From Bordetella parapertussis (GTDB taxonomy: Bacteria > Pseudomonadota > Gammaproteobacteria > Burkholderiales > Casimicrobiaceae), in assembly GCA_943331295.2 (NCBI GenBank), contig CALQLA020000007.1, forward strand, positions 1-64,000: 64,000 nt of DNA. The letters run 5' to 3'. The position numbers were made by a program, and so were the translations under genes. Every line of letters begins with the position of its first letter. Within the stretch, counting starts at the first letter, position 1. Under the pieces are notes generated by a model that saw only the letters and a program-made list of their open reading frames with translations, ran no database searches and was not told the DNA's origin. Shown here one piece after another: positions 33,685 to 41,861 of this stretch.

Positions 33685-33877
33685 CACGGGTCGGCAACGG
33701 GCCGCGCGGAGCGCGCGTCCGGATGATTATTTCCAAGAACAATAAGTTACTATTATGCACATCTTTCGGCGCCGAATCCCGCGCCGAATGCGCCGCAGCG
33801 CGACGGCTTGCCGCCCGGTGCCATCCGCCGGAGCGGCCCCGTTGCCGTGCAGCGCCCACCGGATCGGGAGGCAAGGC
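33685..33877. promoter_or_regulatory. AT-rich divergent control region of the first Rieske cluster
   Basis: This gap of about 190 nt contains an AT-rich core at 33721-33765. It includes ATAAGTTACTATTAT (33742-33756), whose outer arms ATAA/TTAT are symmetric. TATTAT at 33751-33756 is a possible -10 element for the plus-strand gene. The core AAGTTACTA resembles AGTTTACTA at 43348-43355 upstream of the second cluster. A shared regulator is possible. Only sequence resemblance supports this. Confidence 0.45.
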
Positions 33878-34891
33878 TTGGACGACGGCGACATCTTCGA
33901 CTTGGGCGACGTGGTGCTGCAGTCGGGCGCCACGCTGCACGGCGCGCGGATCGCGTACCGGACGCACGGGCGGCTCGATGCGGCCGGGACGAACGCCATC
34001 CTCGTCCCGACGTTCTACGGCGGGCGGCACGCCGACTACGACGGCATGATCGGGCCGTCGCACGCGCTCGACCCGTCGCGCTACTTCATCGTGGTCGTCG
34101 ACATGCTGGGCAACGGCCTGTCGTCGTCGCCGTCGAACACGCCGGTGCCGTGGAACGGCCCGCGCTTCCCGCGGGTCACGCACTGGGACAACGTGCACTG
34201 CCAGCACCGGCTCCTGACGGGGCACCTCGGCGTGCGGCGGCTGGCGCTTGCCACCGGCTTCTCGATGGGCGGCCAGCAGGCCAACCACTGGGCGGCGATC
34301 TTCCCCGGCATGGTCGAGCGGCTGGCCCCCTGGTGCGCGTCGGCGAAGACGGCGCCGCACAACTGGGTGTTCCTCGAGGGGGTGAAGGCGGCGCTGCTGG
34401 CCGACCGCGGCTTCGACGGCGGCGACTACGCGACGCCGCCGACGCGCGGCATCCGCGCCTTCGCCCGCGTGTGGGCGGGCTGGGGGCCGTCGCAGGCGTT
34501 CTACCGGAACGCGCTGTACCGCGAGCTGGGGCACAGCACGCCCGACGACCACATGACCGCGTTCTGGGAGGCGAACTTCCTGCAGTTCGACGCCAACGAC
34601 CTGCTCGCGATGCTCGACACGTGGCAGCGCTCCGACATCAGCGACAACCCCGTCCATCGCGGCGACTACGCGGCGGCGCTCGCGGCCATCACCGCGCGCA
34701 CGCTGCTGCTGCCGGGCGCGACCGACCTCTACTTCCCGGTCGCCGACAACGAGCAGCAGGCGCGGGGGATGCGCGACGCCGAAGTGCGCCCGATCCCGTC
34801 CGACTGGGGGCACATCGCCGGCGCGCCGGGGCTCCACGCGCCGGACGTCGCGTTCCTCGACGCGGCGCTCGCCGAACTCCTCGCCCGCTGA
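33878..34891 (+). CDS. MetX-like alpha/beta-fold hydrolase/acyltransferase (copy B)
   Basis: This 337-residue homologue of the 28682-29704 protein has nucleophile Ser129 (TGFSMGG), an acid candidate in GATDLYFP and His in DWGHIAG. It shares [12 protein letters not shown] and [12 protein letters not shown]-type segments with copy A. I chose TTG 33878 because GGGAGGC precedes it and the ATG at 33755 would add a basic leader inside the promoter region. It opens a divergent operon with the acetamidase and HbpS-like genes. Confidence 0.85.
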   Translation: MDDGDIFDLGDVVLQSGATLHGARIAYRTHGRLDAAGTNAILVPTFYGGRHADYDGMIGPSHALDPSRYFIVVVDMLGNGLSSSPSNTPVPWNGPRFPRVTHWDNVHCQHRLLTGHLGVRRLALATGFSMGGQQANHWAAIFPGMVERLAPWCASAKTAPHNWVFLEGVKAALLADRGFDGGDYATPPTRGIRAFARVWAGWGPSQAFYRNALYRELGHSTPDDHMTAFWEANFLQFDANDLLAMLDTWQRSDISDNPVHRGDYAAALAAITARTLLLPGATDLYFPVADNEQQARGMRDAEVRPIPSDWGHIAGAPGLHAPDVAFLDAALAELLAR

Positions 34892-34916
34892 CCGCATCGA
34901 CCCACAGGAGACACCG

Positions 34917-35861
34917 ATGGACATTTCGCGCATCGCGCCGCTCGACCGGGGACAGGTGATCAGGAAGGGCACGCTGAAGTACGCGTTCGCGGCGACCGAC
35001 TCGTTCACGTCCGAAGTCGAGCACGGCGAGATCTTCGAGGTCGAGACCGAGCTCAACATCGGCGGCCACCTGATCACGTCACTCGACGAGAAGCTCGCCG
35101 AGAAGGACGTCACGCTGCCCTTCGTGAACCCGGCGACGGGCCCCGTCCGCGTCAAGGGCGCGAAGCCGGGCGACATGATCGTCGTCAAGGTGATCAACGT
35201 CGGCGTCCACGGCCTGGGCTACACCGCGCTGTGGCCGGGCATCGGCATCTTTCCCGACTGGGTGCGCAAGCGCGAGTGGGGCATCCAGAACCACACGGTG
35301 AAGGTCGAGGACGGCATCGTCCACTGGAGCGACGCGCTGAAACTCGAGGCGAAGCCGATGGTCGGCGTGATCGGCGTCGCCCCGGTCGCGGGCGGCGTGA
35401 TCACCATCGACAACGGCACGCACGGCGGCAACCTCGACGTGCAGGAGGTCTGCAACGGCAGCCTGATCGCATTCCGGGTCTGGCACGAGGGCGCCTACCT
35501 GTACTTCGGCGACGTCCACGCGCTGCAGGGCGACGGCGAGGTCAACGGGATGGGCGCGATCGAGATCCGCGGCCACCTGCGCTGCCAGGTGTTCGTGCTG
35601 CCGGCGGACCGGAAGCTCAACTGGCCGCGGATCGAGACCGCCACCCACATCTGCACGCTGGGCTGCGCCCGGCCGCTCGACGACGCGCTGCGGATCGCGT
35701 TCGAGGAGATGATCTACTGGCTGGAGGCCGACTACGGCTTCTCGCCGAGCGACGCGTACATGCTGCTGGGGCAGATCGCCGAGGCGCGCTGCACGCAGAT
35801 GGTGAACCCCAAGTACACGTACATCTGCAAGGTGGACAAGCGCTACCTGCGGCGGCGGTAG
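34917..35861 (+). CDS. Acetamidase/formamidase family amidohydrolase
   Basis: This 314-residue cytoplasmic enzyme of the FmdA_AmdA family hydrolyses short amides such as formamide or acetamide. Family motifs include NPATGPVRVKGAKPGD, HTVKVEDGIVHW, MVGVIGVAP, NGTHGGNLDVQEV and YFGDVHALQGDGEVNG. The last stretch contains the metal-coordinating GD-x-H. CAGGAG precedes ATG 34917. It lies 25 nt after MetX-like copy B, so it is probably cotranscribed with it. It could release ammonia from a small amide produced by the pathway. Confidence 0.92.
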   Translation: MDISRIAPLDRGQVIRKGTLKYAFAATDSFTSEVEHGEIFEVETELNIGGHLITSLDEKLAEKDVTLPFVNPATGPVRVKGAKPGDMIVVKVINVGVHGLGYTALWPGIGIFPDWVRKREWGIQNHTVKVEDGIVHWSDALKLEAKPMVGVIGVAPVAGGVITIDNGTHGGNLDVQEVCNGSLIAFRVWHEGAYLYFGDVHALQGDGEVNGMGAIEIRGHLRCQVFVLPADRKLNWPRIETATHICTLGCARPLDDALRIAFEEMIYWLEADYGFSPSDAYMLLGQIAEARCTQMVNPKYTYICKVDKRYLRRR

Positions 35862-35915
35862 CGCCCGTCGCGCCGCAGCCATCCACGATTCCCCGCCCAC
35901 ACGCCAAGGACGACA

Positions 35916-36341
35916 ATGAACGATGCCCTGATCCCCGTGATGAAGCTCTCGTACGCCGCGGCGGCGCGGATACTGGCCGCCGCCGTCGCGAAGGCCGATG
36001 CGATGCAGGTCCCGCAGTGCATCGCGATCATGGACACCGGTGGCGGCCTCGTCGCCTACGCGCGCACCGACGGCGCGGCGGCGCTGGCCGGCGGGCCGGC
36101 GCTGCGCAAGGCGCAGGTGTCGGCCGAGCGGCGGCACCCGTCCGGCGCGCTGCCGAAGGAGTACGAGCTGGGCGTGGGGCTCGCGACCGACGGCCACTAC
36201 ACCAACCTGTCGGGCGGGCTGCCGATCGTCATCGACGGCCACCACGTCGGCGGCATCGGCGTGAGCTCGGGGTCGGGCGACGAGGATCTCGAGGTGGCGC
36301 GGACCGGCCTCGCGGCGATCGGTGCGAAGTCGACCTGGTAG
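35916..36341 (+). CDS. GlcG/HbpS family (DUF336) protein
   Basis: This 141-residue protein has the DUF336 pattern: SYAAAARILAAAVAKADAM, CIAIMDTGGGLVAYARTDGA, GGLPIVIDGHHVGGIGVSSGSGDED. Members bind haem, cobalamin-like ligands or act in catabolic operons, mostly without a known reaction. The stop codon TAG at 36339-36341 is itself the first three bases of a REP-like repeat. It ends the divergent operon of MetX copy B. Confidence 0.85.
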   Translation: MNDALIPVMKLSYAAAARILAAAVAKADAMQVPQCIAIMDTGGGLVAYARTDGAAALAGGPALRKAQVSAERRHPSGALPKEYELGVGLATDGHYTNLSGGLPIVIDGHHVGGIGVSSGSGDEDLEVARTGLAAIGAKSTW

Positions 36342-36370
36342 CCCGGTGTTGAGCGGAGCGAAACCCGGGA
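36339..36370. repeat. REP-like palindromic repeat, copy 2
   Basis: TAGCCCGG-T-GTTGAGCGGAGCGAAACCCGGGA is the same element as that at 25591, with one changed base in the left arm. It overlaps the stop codon of the HbpS/GlcG-like gene. Confidence 0.75.
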
Positions 36371-36394
36371 CAATCGCGGCTACGGCCACCGTCG

Positions 36395-36428
36395 CCCCGG
36401 GTTTCGCATTCGCTCAACCCGGGCTGCG
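36395..36428. repeat. REP-like palindromic repeat, copy 3 (inverted orientation)
   Basis: CCCCGGGTTTCG...CTCAACCCGGGCTGC is the reverse-complement orientation of copies 1 and 2, lying about 25 nt from copy 2. The two together form a larger inverted pair between convergent genes and may end transcription from both sides. Confidence 0.75.
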
Positions 36429-36458
36429 CAACGACGCAACATGCCGCCGGCGCGAGGA

Positions 36459-37076
36459 CTACCCCCGCATCCACGACTCCGCGAAATACAGGAACGCGGT
36501 GGTCGTCTCGAGCCCCGCCTGCACGCGCGGTTGCGGCGTCCCCGGCAGCGCGCGGCCGTTGACGAGGATCGCCGCGCGCCGCGCCTCCACCAGCAGGCTG
36601 AACATCGTGTGCTCGCGCGTGCCGGACAGCGCCGGTGGCACCTCGATGGCCGTCGGGCGACCGAGGTCCTCCCACACCAGTTCGACGGCGAGGTCGCCGC
36701 TCGCGACCGTCTCGACGTAGCGCGCGCCGCGCGGGTCGCCGCGCGTCGCCGCGTGCGTCAGCGGCAGGTAGGTCATCGCGCCGTACGCGGGCGACTCGCC
36801 GAACGGGCCGAACTTGCCGACGAAGTCGCGCATCAGCATCCGCGCGAGCGCCGTGTTGTCGGTGATCACCACGTTGTTGGCGGCCGGGTAGCCGATCGCG
36901 GCATCGGGCGCCTCGTAGAGCATCAGCGCGGTGCCGCGGCCCTGTGGCGACCACGCGACGCGGAAGAACAGCGCCAGCGCCGACCACGGGCCGTCGGGGC
37001 GCTCCTTCAGCATGATGCCGGGGTTCTCGCCGGTCCAGTCGACGCGGCCGGGATGGAGGGGGATGCCGATGGGCAT
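36459..37076 (-). CDS. Unrecognised protein, member B of a tandem homologous pair
   Basis: This 205-residue soluble protein is related over its whole length to the product of 37127-37759. Shared features are an acidic-turn motif ENPGIMLKE, the segment SPQGRGTALML, VITDNTALARML and a C-terminal TTAFLYFAESW. I do not recognise the family. It is the last gene of the operon headed by the second Rieske oxygenase and carrying the Pot-type transporter, so it may process or bind the imported substrate. ATG 37076 begins MPIGIPLHPG. Confidence 0.7.
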   Translation of the reverse strand: MPIGIPLHPGRVDWTGENPGIMLKERPDGPWSALALFFRVAWSPQGRGTALMLYEAPDAAIGYPAANNVVITDNTALARMLMRDFVGKFGPFGESPAYGAMTYLPLTHAATRGDPRGARYVETVASGDLAVELVWEDLGRPTAIEVPPALSGTREHTMFSLLVEARRAAILVNGRALPGTPQPRVQAGLETTTAFLYFAESWMRG

Positions 37077-37124
37077 GGCGGGATTCCGGTCTGGCAGGGG
37101 TTGCGCGAAAGGGGCGGCCCGGGC

Positions 37125-37145
37125 GGTCAGGCCCCGGGCCTGACC
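37125..37145. other. Perfect 21-nt palindrome between the tandem paralogues
   Basis: GGTCAGGCCC-C-GGGCCTGACC spans 37125-37145, covering the stop codon of the first paralogue (37127-37129). As RNA it would form a stable stem with a minimal loop between two cotranscribed genes. It may tune downstream expression. Its left arm resembles the right arm of the hairpin at 14642-14652. Confidence 0.6.
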
Positions 37146-37759
37146 CACGTTTCCGAGAACGCGAGGAACGCGGTGCTGATCGTGCGGCCGAAGAGCTGCC
37201 GGCTCGCGACCTGCCCGCTCAGTGCCGTGCCGTCCAGCGTCACGCTCGCTGCCTTCGCCTCGATGAAGATGCTGTACATCTGGTGCGTGCCGGTGGCCGA
37301 CTGCTCCGGGTTCACCTCGACCGCGAACGGCTCGCCCAGCGCGTCCCACGCCATCTCGGCGACAAGGTCGCCGCTCTCGACGGTCTCGACGTGGCGGCTG
37401 CGCGGGTCGCCGGTGGTGCGCGCGGCGGTGAGCGGCAGGAACCGCGCCGCCTTGAGTCCCGACTTGCCGCGGAACGTCGGCATGTTGACGACGAAATTGT
37501 CGATCAGGTAGCGGCCCAGCGCCTGGTTGTCGGTGATGAACAGGTTCGGCGCATCCGGCCAGCCGCGCCCGTTCTCGGGGTCGCCCAGGATCAGCATCGC
37601 GGTGCCGCGGCCGTGCGGCGACAGCACGACCTTGAAGAACAGCGACAGCGCGGTGAACGGGCCGTCCGCCGCGTGCTTCAGGTAAATGCCCGGGTTGTCG
37701 CCGGACCATTCGACGACTCCGGGGTTGATCGGCACGCGCTCGGCCACGCTCGTCTCCAT
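37127..37759 (-). CDS. Unrecognised protein, member A of a tandem homologous pair
   Basis: This 210-residue protein begins METSVAERVPINPGV and carries DNPGIYLKH, SPHGRGTAMLI, FITDNQALGRYL, SGDLVAEMAWDALG and a C-terminal STAFLAFSETW, all echoed in the next gene. No signal peptide or membrane segment is seen. The family is unknown to me. It follows the Pot-type ATPase gene by 32 nt. The duplication in one operon suggests a heterodimer or divergence of specificity. Confidence 0.7.
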   Translation of the reverse strand: METSVAERVPINPGVVEWSGDNPGIYLKHAADGPFTALSLFFKVVLSPHGRGTAMLILGDPENGRGWPDAPNLFITDNQALGRYLIDNFVVNMPTFRGKSGLKAARFLPLTAARTTGDPRSRHVETVESGDLVAEMAWDALGEPFAVEVNPEQSATGTHQMYSIFIEAKAASVTLDGTALSGQVASRQLFGRTISTAFLAFSETWVRPGA

Positions 37760-37791
37760 AGGGTTGTGCGGGGGGGGCGGGGCGCCGCGCG

Positions 37792-38868
37792 TCAGTGGGT
37801 GAGGACGGTGCCGCGCGTCGCGGGCCAGCTCACCGTTACCGCGGTGCCGGGCTCCTCCATCGGGTGGTCCGGGCGGACCTCGACGCTGACGCTCTGGCCG
37901 CCGTCGAGCGCGACGTCGATGTGCACGAGGTTGCCCGAGAACGTGCGACCGCGCACCCGGCCCGTCAGTGCATTCTCGTGCGTCGCCGCGCCGTTCGCGG
38001 GCGCCGCCGTCGGACGGACGGCGAGATGCTGCGGCCGCAGCCCCACGGTCACCGCGCCGGTCGCCTCCCGCGCCCCGGGCAGCTTCAGCCGGACGCCGTT
38101 GATCTCGACCACCGTGTGCGCGCCGTCGCGACCGGCGGCGGTGCCGTCGAGCAGGTTGATCTGGCCGATGAAGTCCGCGACGAAGCGCGTCACCGGGCGA
38201 TCGTAGATTTCCTCCGCGCTGCCCATCTGCTCGATCCGGCCGTCGTTCATCACGACGATCCGGTCGGACATGTGCATCGCCTCGGTCTGGTCGTGCGTGA
38301 CGTACACGGTCGTGGTGCCGAGCCGCTGCTGGATCTGCCGGATCTCGGTCTGCATCGCCTCGCGCAGCTTCAAGTCCAGCGCGCCCAGCGGCTCGTCCAT
38401 CAGCAGCACGCGCGGCGAGTAGGCGACGGCGCGGGCCACCGCGATGCGCTGCTGCTGGCCGCCGGAGAGCTCCGGCGGATAGCGGTGCTCGACGCTGGAC
38501 AACTGCACGAGCTCGAGGAGTTCCTTCACCCGCTTGCCGATCGCGACCTTGTCCACGCGCCGCTCGGTGAGGCCGAACGCGATGTTCTCGCCGATGGTCA
38601 TGTGCGGGAACAGCGCGTAGTCCTGGAACACCATGCCGATGCCGCGCTTGTTCGGCGGCAGCCGTGTGACGTCCTCGTCGCCGAGGTAGACGGTGCCGGA
38701 GGTCGGCAGCACGAACCCTGCGATCATCCGCAGCGTGGTCGTCTTGCCGCACCCCGACGGGCCCAGCAGCGTGAGGAACTCGCCCTCGCGGATGTCGAGG
38801 TCGATGCCGCGCACCGCGACGGCGTCGCCATAGCGCTTCGTGACTTGCTTCAGGGCGACGCGTGACAC
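37792..38868 (-). CDS. PotA-like ABC transporter ATP-binding protein
   Basis: This 358-residue ATPase has Walker A GPSGCGKTT (about 36-44), signature LSGGQQQRIAVARAV, Walker B VLLMDEPLGALD and His in VTHDQTEAM. It ends in a TOBE domain (about 275-350) typical of spermidine/putrescine- and iron-type importers. The start is GTG at 38868 (VSRVALKQV). It lies 40 nt after the receptor gene, with a strong hairpin in between. Confidence 0.92.
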   Translation of the reverse strand: MSRVALKQVTKRYGDAVAVRGIDLDIREGEFLTLLGPSGCGKTTTLRMIAGFVLPTSGTVYLGDEDVTRLPPNKRGIGMVFQDYALFPHMTIGENIAFGLTERRVDKVAIGKRVKELLELVQLSSVEHRYPPELSGGQQQRIAVARAVAYSPRVLLMDEPLGALDLKLREAMQTEIRQIQQRLGTTTVYVTHDQTEAMHMSDRIVVMNDGRIEQMGSAEEIYDRPVTRFVADFIGQINLLDGTAAGRDGAHTVVEINGVRLKLPGAREATGAVTVGLRPQHLAVRPTAAPANGAATHENALTGRVRGRTFSGNLVHIDVALDGGQSVSVEVRPDHPMEEPGTAVTVSWPATRGTVLTH

Positions 38869-38901
38869 GGTGTTCGAGGCTCCTGGGTTGGCCGGGGATG
38901 G

Positions 38902-38926
38902 CGCGCGGTCAGCGGCTGACCGCGCG
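38902..38926. other. 11-bp hairpin spanning the receptor stop codon
   Basis: CGCGCGGTCAG (38902-38912) and CTGACCGCGCG (38916-38926) form a perfect stem with the 3-nt loop CGG. It overlaps the stop codon of the PotD-like gene, between it and the ATPase gene on the same strand. Such a stem could protect the upstream receptor mRNA or partly stop transcription, favouring excess receptor over ATPase. Confidence 0.65.
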
Positions 38927-40003
38927 GTTCCACTGGTCGTACCAGCTGTTGACGTTGACGCCCTTGTAGTCGACGCGCAGCATCCGGTCGATGTCGGCGG
39001 GCTCGATGTTGTTGAGCGAGACGAACACCGGGTCCTCGGTGCGCAGCCGCGTCATCGCCTTCTTGTTGACGGGCCACACGCCGCTGTTCTTCGCGAACGC
39101 GATCTGGAACTCCTCGTCGAGGTAGGCGTTGATGAACGCCATCGCCGCGGCCGCGTTCTTCGTGCCCTTGACGACGCCGAGCCAGCCCACCTTCATCACG
39201 CCGACCTTGGTGGCGTTGATCCTCGGATGCGCGGCGGCCACGTTGGCGCCCGCATACTTGATCGAGCGCAGGCACCAGCCCGAGTGGGCGACCGCGGCGT
39301 AGATGTCGCCGGTCTTGAACGCCGCCACGACGTCGCCGCCGGCCTTCCAGAACTTGACACCCTTGAACGTCTTCAGCGTGTCGAGGCCGGGCTTCACGTT
39401 GTTGACGTCGCCGCCCGACGCGTAGACGATGCCGGCGAAGTTCGCGAGGCCGCCGCCGCCGGTGATGTCGGCGTACATCACGCGGTTCGCCAGCTTGTCG
39501 TTGGCGAGGTCCTTGTACGTCGTGGGCACCGGGATGCCGAGCTCGGCGAACTTGCCCTTGTCGTAGCAGATCACTTCCTGCGTCGTCCAGTTGCCGATCG
39601 CGTTGGGCGTGCGCTGCCACGGCTCGATCTGCGCGGCGTTGGGGATCGCGCTGTAGTCGAGCGGCAGCAGCAGGCCCGCGTCGACGACCTGGTCGACCTG
39701 CGCGTCGAGGATCTCGACGACGTCGAACGGCACCTCGCGGCCGCGCGCGGCGATGATCTTGGCGAGGTTGTCCTGCGGGCTGCCGATGACGAACTCGACC
39801 TTGCCGCCCAGCGCCTCGATCTTCGGCGCGACGAACTTGGCGAGGTCGTCGCGCCAGGGGCCGCCGAACGTCGCGACGCGCAGCGTCACGCCGTCGAACG
39901 GCTTGGCCTGCGCCTGCGCGCCCTGGGCGAACACGAGCGCGGACATCGCGATCACCGCGCCGGCCAGCGGCGTGCGGCAGCTTTTCCAGAGTCTGTTGTT
40001 CAT
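38909..40003 (-). CDS. PotD-like ABC transporter periplasmic substrate-binding protein
   Basis: This 364-residue receptor has a Sec signal peptide (residues 1-32, hydrophobic AGAVIAMSALVFA, cleavage near GAQAQA). The mature domain starts with LRVATFGGPWRD and carries FDVVEILDAQVDQV and the family segment KGTKNAAAAMAFINAYLD. It belongs to the spermidine/putrescine-type SBP family 8 group, whose ligands range from polyamines to organic acids. The ligand is not evident. The permeases precede it in the operon. Confidence 0.9.
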   Translation of the reverse strand: MNNRLWKSCRTPLAGAVIAMSALVFAQGAQAQAKPFDGVTLRVATFGGPWRDDLAKFVAPKIEALGGKVEFVIGSPQDNLAKIIAARGREVPFDVVEILDAQVDQVVDAGLLLPLDYSAIPNAAQIEPWQRTPNAIGNWTTQEVICYDKGKFAELGIPVPTTYKDLANDKLANRVMYADITGGGGLANFAGIVYASGGDVNNVKPGLDTLKTFKGVKFWKAGGDVVAAFKTGDIYAAVAHSGWCLRSIKYAGANVAAAHPRINATKVGVMKVGWLGVVKGTKNAAAAMAFINAYLDEEFQIAFAKNSGVWPVNKKAMTRLRTEDPVFVSLNNIEPADIDRMLRVDYKGVNVNSWYDQWNRAVSR

Positions 40004-40100
40004 GTGCTTTCCCTCGGTTTCGCCAACGGTTACGTGAACGGATTCGTGGTGCCAGGGCGCGGCAGGCAGGGCGCCCGTCGCCGCCTACTGCAAGTCCGGA

Positions 40101-40985
40101 TTACCGGCTCGACCTTGCGACGGTGTCGAGCCCGATGACACGCTGCACCAGCAGCAGCAGCCCGAGCGAGAACAGGATCACCAGCGATGCGGAGGCGAGC
40201 ACCGACGGATTGAAGTCCGTTTCGATGCCGAAGAACAGCTCGACCGGGTAGGTGAGGAACCCGGGCGCGGTCAGGAACATCGCGATCGGCACGTCGGAAA
40301 ACGACACCATGAACGCATACAGCGCCCCGGCGTGGACGCCAGGCATGATCGTCGGCAGCGTGATCCGGCGGAACGTCCGCCACGGGCTCGCCCCCATGCT
40401 GAGGGCAGCCTCCTCGAGGCGCAGGTTGAACCGCTGCAGCACCGACACCACGGTGCCGATCACGTAGGGGGTCGCGACGAACAGGTGCCCCAGGTAGAGG
40501 CCGACGAACGTCGCGTTGAGGAACAGCCCGGTGGCGTCGCCGACCACGTAGTAGAGCTTGAGGAACGCGACGCCGGTGACGACCGCCGGAATCTGCATCG
40601 GCGCCCGGAACAACGCGAGGAACAGCGACTTGCCGGGCAGCCTGCCGCGGACCACGGCGAGCGCGGCGGGAATGCCCAGCAGGCAGGCGCCGGTGGCCAC
40701 CGCGACGGCGAGCGCCAGCGACAGCCCCAGCGCGCGGAAGTGCGCCGCCGGGATCTGCCAATACCACTTGAGCGTCAGCTCCTGCGGCGGGAACACGACG
40801 CTCGAATACGCGGTGGTGCCGTCGAGCGACGAGCCGATGACCACCGCCATCGGCGCCAGCAGGAACACGTAGGCCCACGTCACCCACGCGTACTTGGCCA
40901 CGGCGCCGAGCGTCGGCCGGCGCCACCGGCGCGCCGGGGCCGGGGCCAGTGCCACGGCCCCGGCGGTGGCGTCGTTGGTCGTCAT
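40101..40985 (-). CDS. PotC-like ABC transporter permease
   Basis: This 294-residue membrane protein has six hydrophobic segments starting at about residue 35 and the EAA loop EEAALSMGASPWRTFRRITLP near residue 195. The N-terminal 25 residues are an Ala/Pro-rich cytoplasmic leader. ATG 40985 overlaps the stop of the preceding permease gene (ATGA), which fixes the start. It forms a heterodimer with the 40982-41836 protein. Confidence 0.9.
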   Translation of the reverse strand: MTTNDATAGAVALAPAPARRWRRPTLGAVAKYAWVTWAYVFLLAPMAVVIGSSLDGTTAYSSVVFPPQELTLKWYWQIPAAHFRALGLSLALAVAVATGACLLGIPAALAVVRGRLPGKSLFLALFRAPMQIPAVVTGVAFLKLYYVVGDATGLFLNATFVGLYLGHLFVATPYVIGTVVSVLQRFNLRLEEAALSMGASPWRTFRRITLPTIMPGVHAGALYAFMVSFSDVPIAMFLTAPGFLTYPVELFFGIETDFNPSVLASASLVILFSLGLLLLVQRVIGLDTVARSSR

Positions 40986-41836
40986 GCGATCACCAGCCGC
41001 GCCGCGCGCAGGCGCTTCACGAGGAACACCGAGACCAGGTTGATCAGGACCACGGCGACCAGCAGCACCGCCGCCAGCGTCGCGCCCATCCCGTACTTGG
41101 TCTCGATGATCACCGAGCGCTGGATCAGCACCGGCAGCGTGAACACGCGGCCACCGCCCAAGAGCGACGCCGACGTGAACGCGCCCATGCACATGTTGAA
41201 CATCATCAGCGCGCCGACGATCACGCCGGGCAGCGACAGCGGCAGGATGACGCGCCAGAACACGCGGAAGCGCCCCGCGCCGTGGACCGTCGCGGCCTCC
41301 TCGAGCGACGTGGGGATCGTCCGCACGACGCTGTAGAGCAGCAGCACGGCGAAGCCCATCGTGAACTGCATCAGGCCGATGACGACACCGGTGGCGTTGC
41401 CGATGATCGTGTACGGCTTGTCGACGAGGCCCAGCGCCAGCATCAGCTTGTTGAGCCCGCCGTCGGCGGAGAAGATCACGATCAGGCCGTAGACCTTGAT
41501 CACGATCGTGACGAACGACGACACGACGACGCCGGCCAGCATCAGCATCGCCCAGCGCGAGCGCATCCGGGCGATCACGTAGGCGACCGGGAAGCTCATC
41601 AGCAGCGTGCAGAACGTGGCGATCGCCGACACCTTGACGGTGAGCCACAGCGCATTGAGGTAGAACTCGTCGGTGAAGAGCGCCTGGTAGTTGGCGAGGC
41701 TCATCGTCGGCGACAGCATCCCGAGCCCGAGGTCGGCGGACAGGCTGCCGCGCAGGAACGTGAGTTGCGAGCCGGCGAGCAGCACGAAGCTGACGACGAA
41801 CGACGGGACCAGCAGCCGGTCCCAGCGGATGTTCAT
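40982..41836 (-). CDS. PotB-like ABC transporter permease
   Basis: This 284-residue membrane protein has six hydrophobic segments and the EAA loop LEEAATVHGAGRFRVFWRVILP near residue 185. Start ATG 41836 (MNIRWDRLLVPSFVV) is 25 nt after the Rieske stop; the frame upstream of it is a shadow of the oxygenase gene. Its overlap with the following permease gene suggests coupled synthesis. Confidence 0.9.
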   Translation of the reverse strand: MNIRWDRLLVPSFVVSFVLLAGSQLTFLRGSLSADLGLGMLSPTMSLANYQALFTDEFYLNALWLTVKVSAIATFCTLLMSFPVAYVIARMRSRWAMLMLAGVVVSSFVTIVIKVYGLIVIFSADGGLNKLMLALGLVDKPYTIIGNATGVVIGLMQFTMGFAVLLLYSVVRTIPTSLEEAATVHGAGRFRVFWRVILPLSLPGVIVGALMMFNMCMGAFTSASLLGGGRVFTLPVLIQRSVIIETKYGMGATLAAVLLVAVVLINLVSVFLVKRLRAARLVIA

Positions 41837-41861
41837 CGGGCCCGCCCCGGCGTGGCGGCGC

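Noticed and set aside
33755-33877. ATG 33755 as the start of MetX-like copy B
   Set aside because: It would add about 41 basic residues inside the AT-rich promoter region; TTG 33878 with GGGAGGC upstream and the family start are better.
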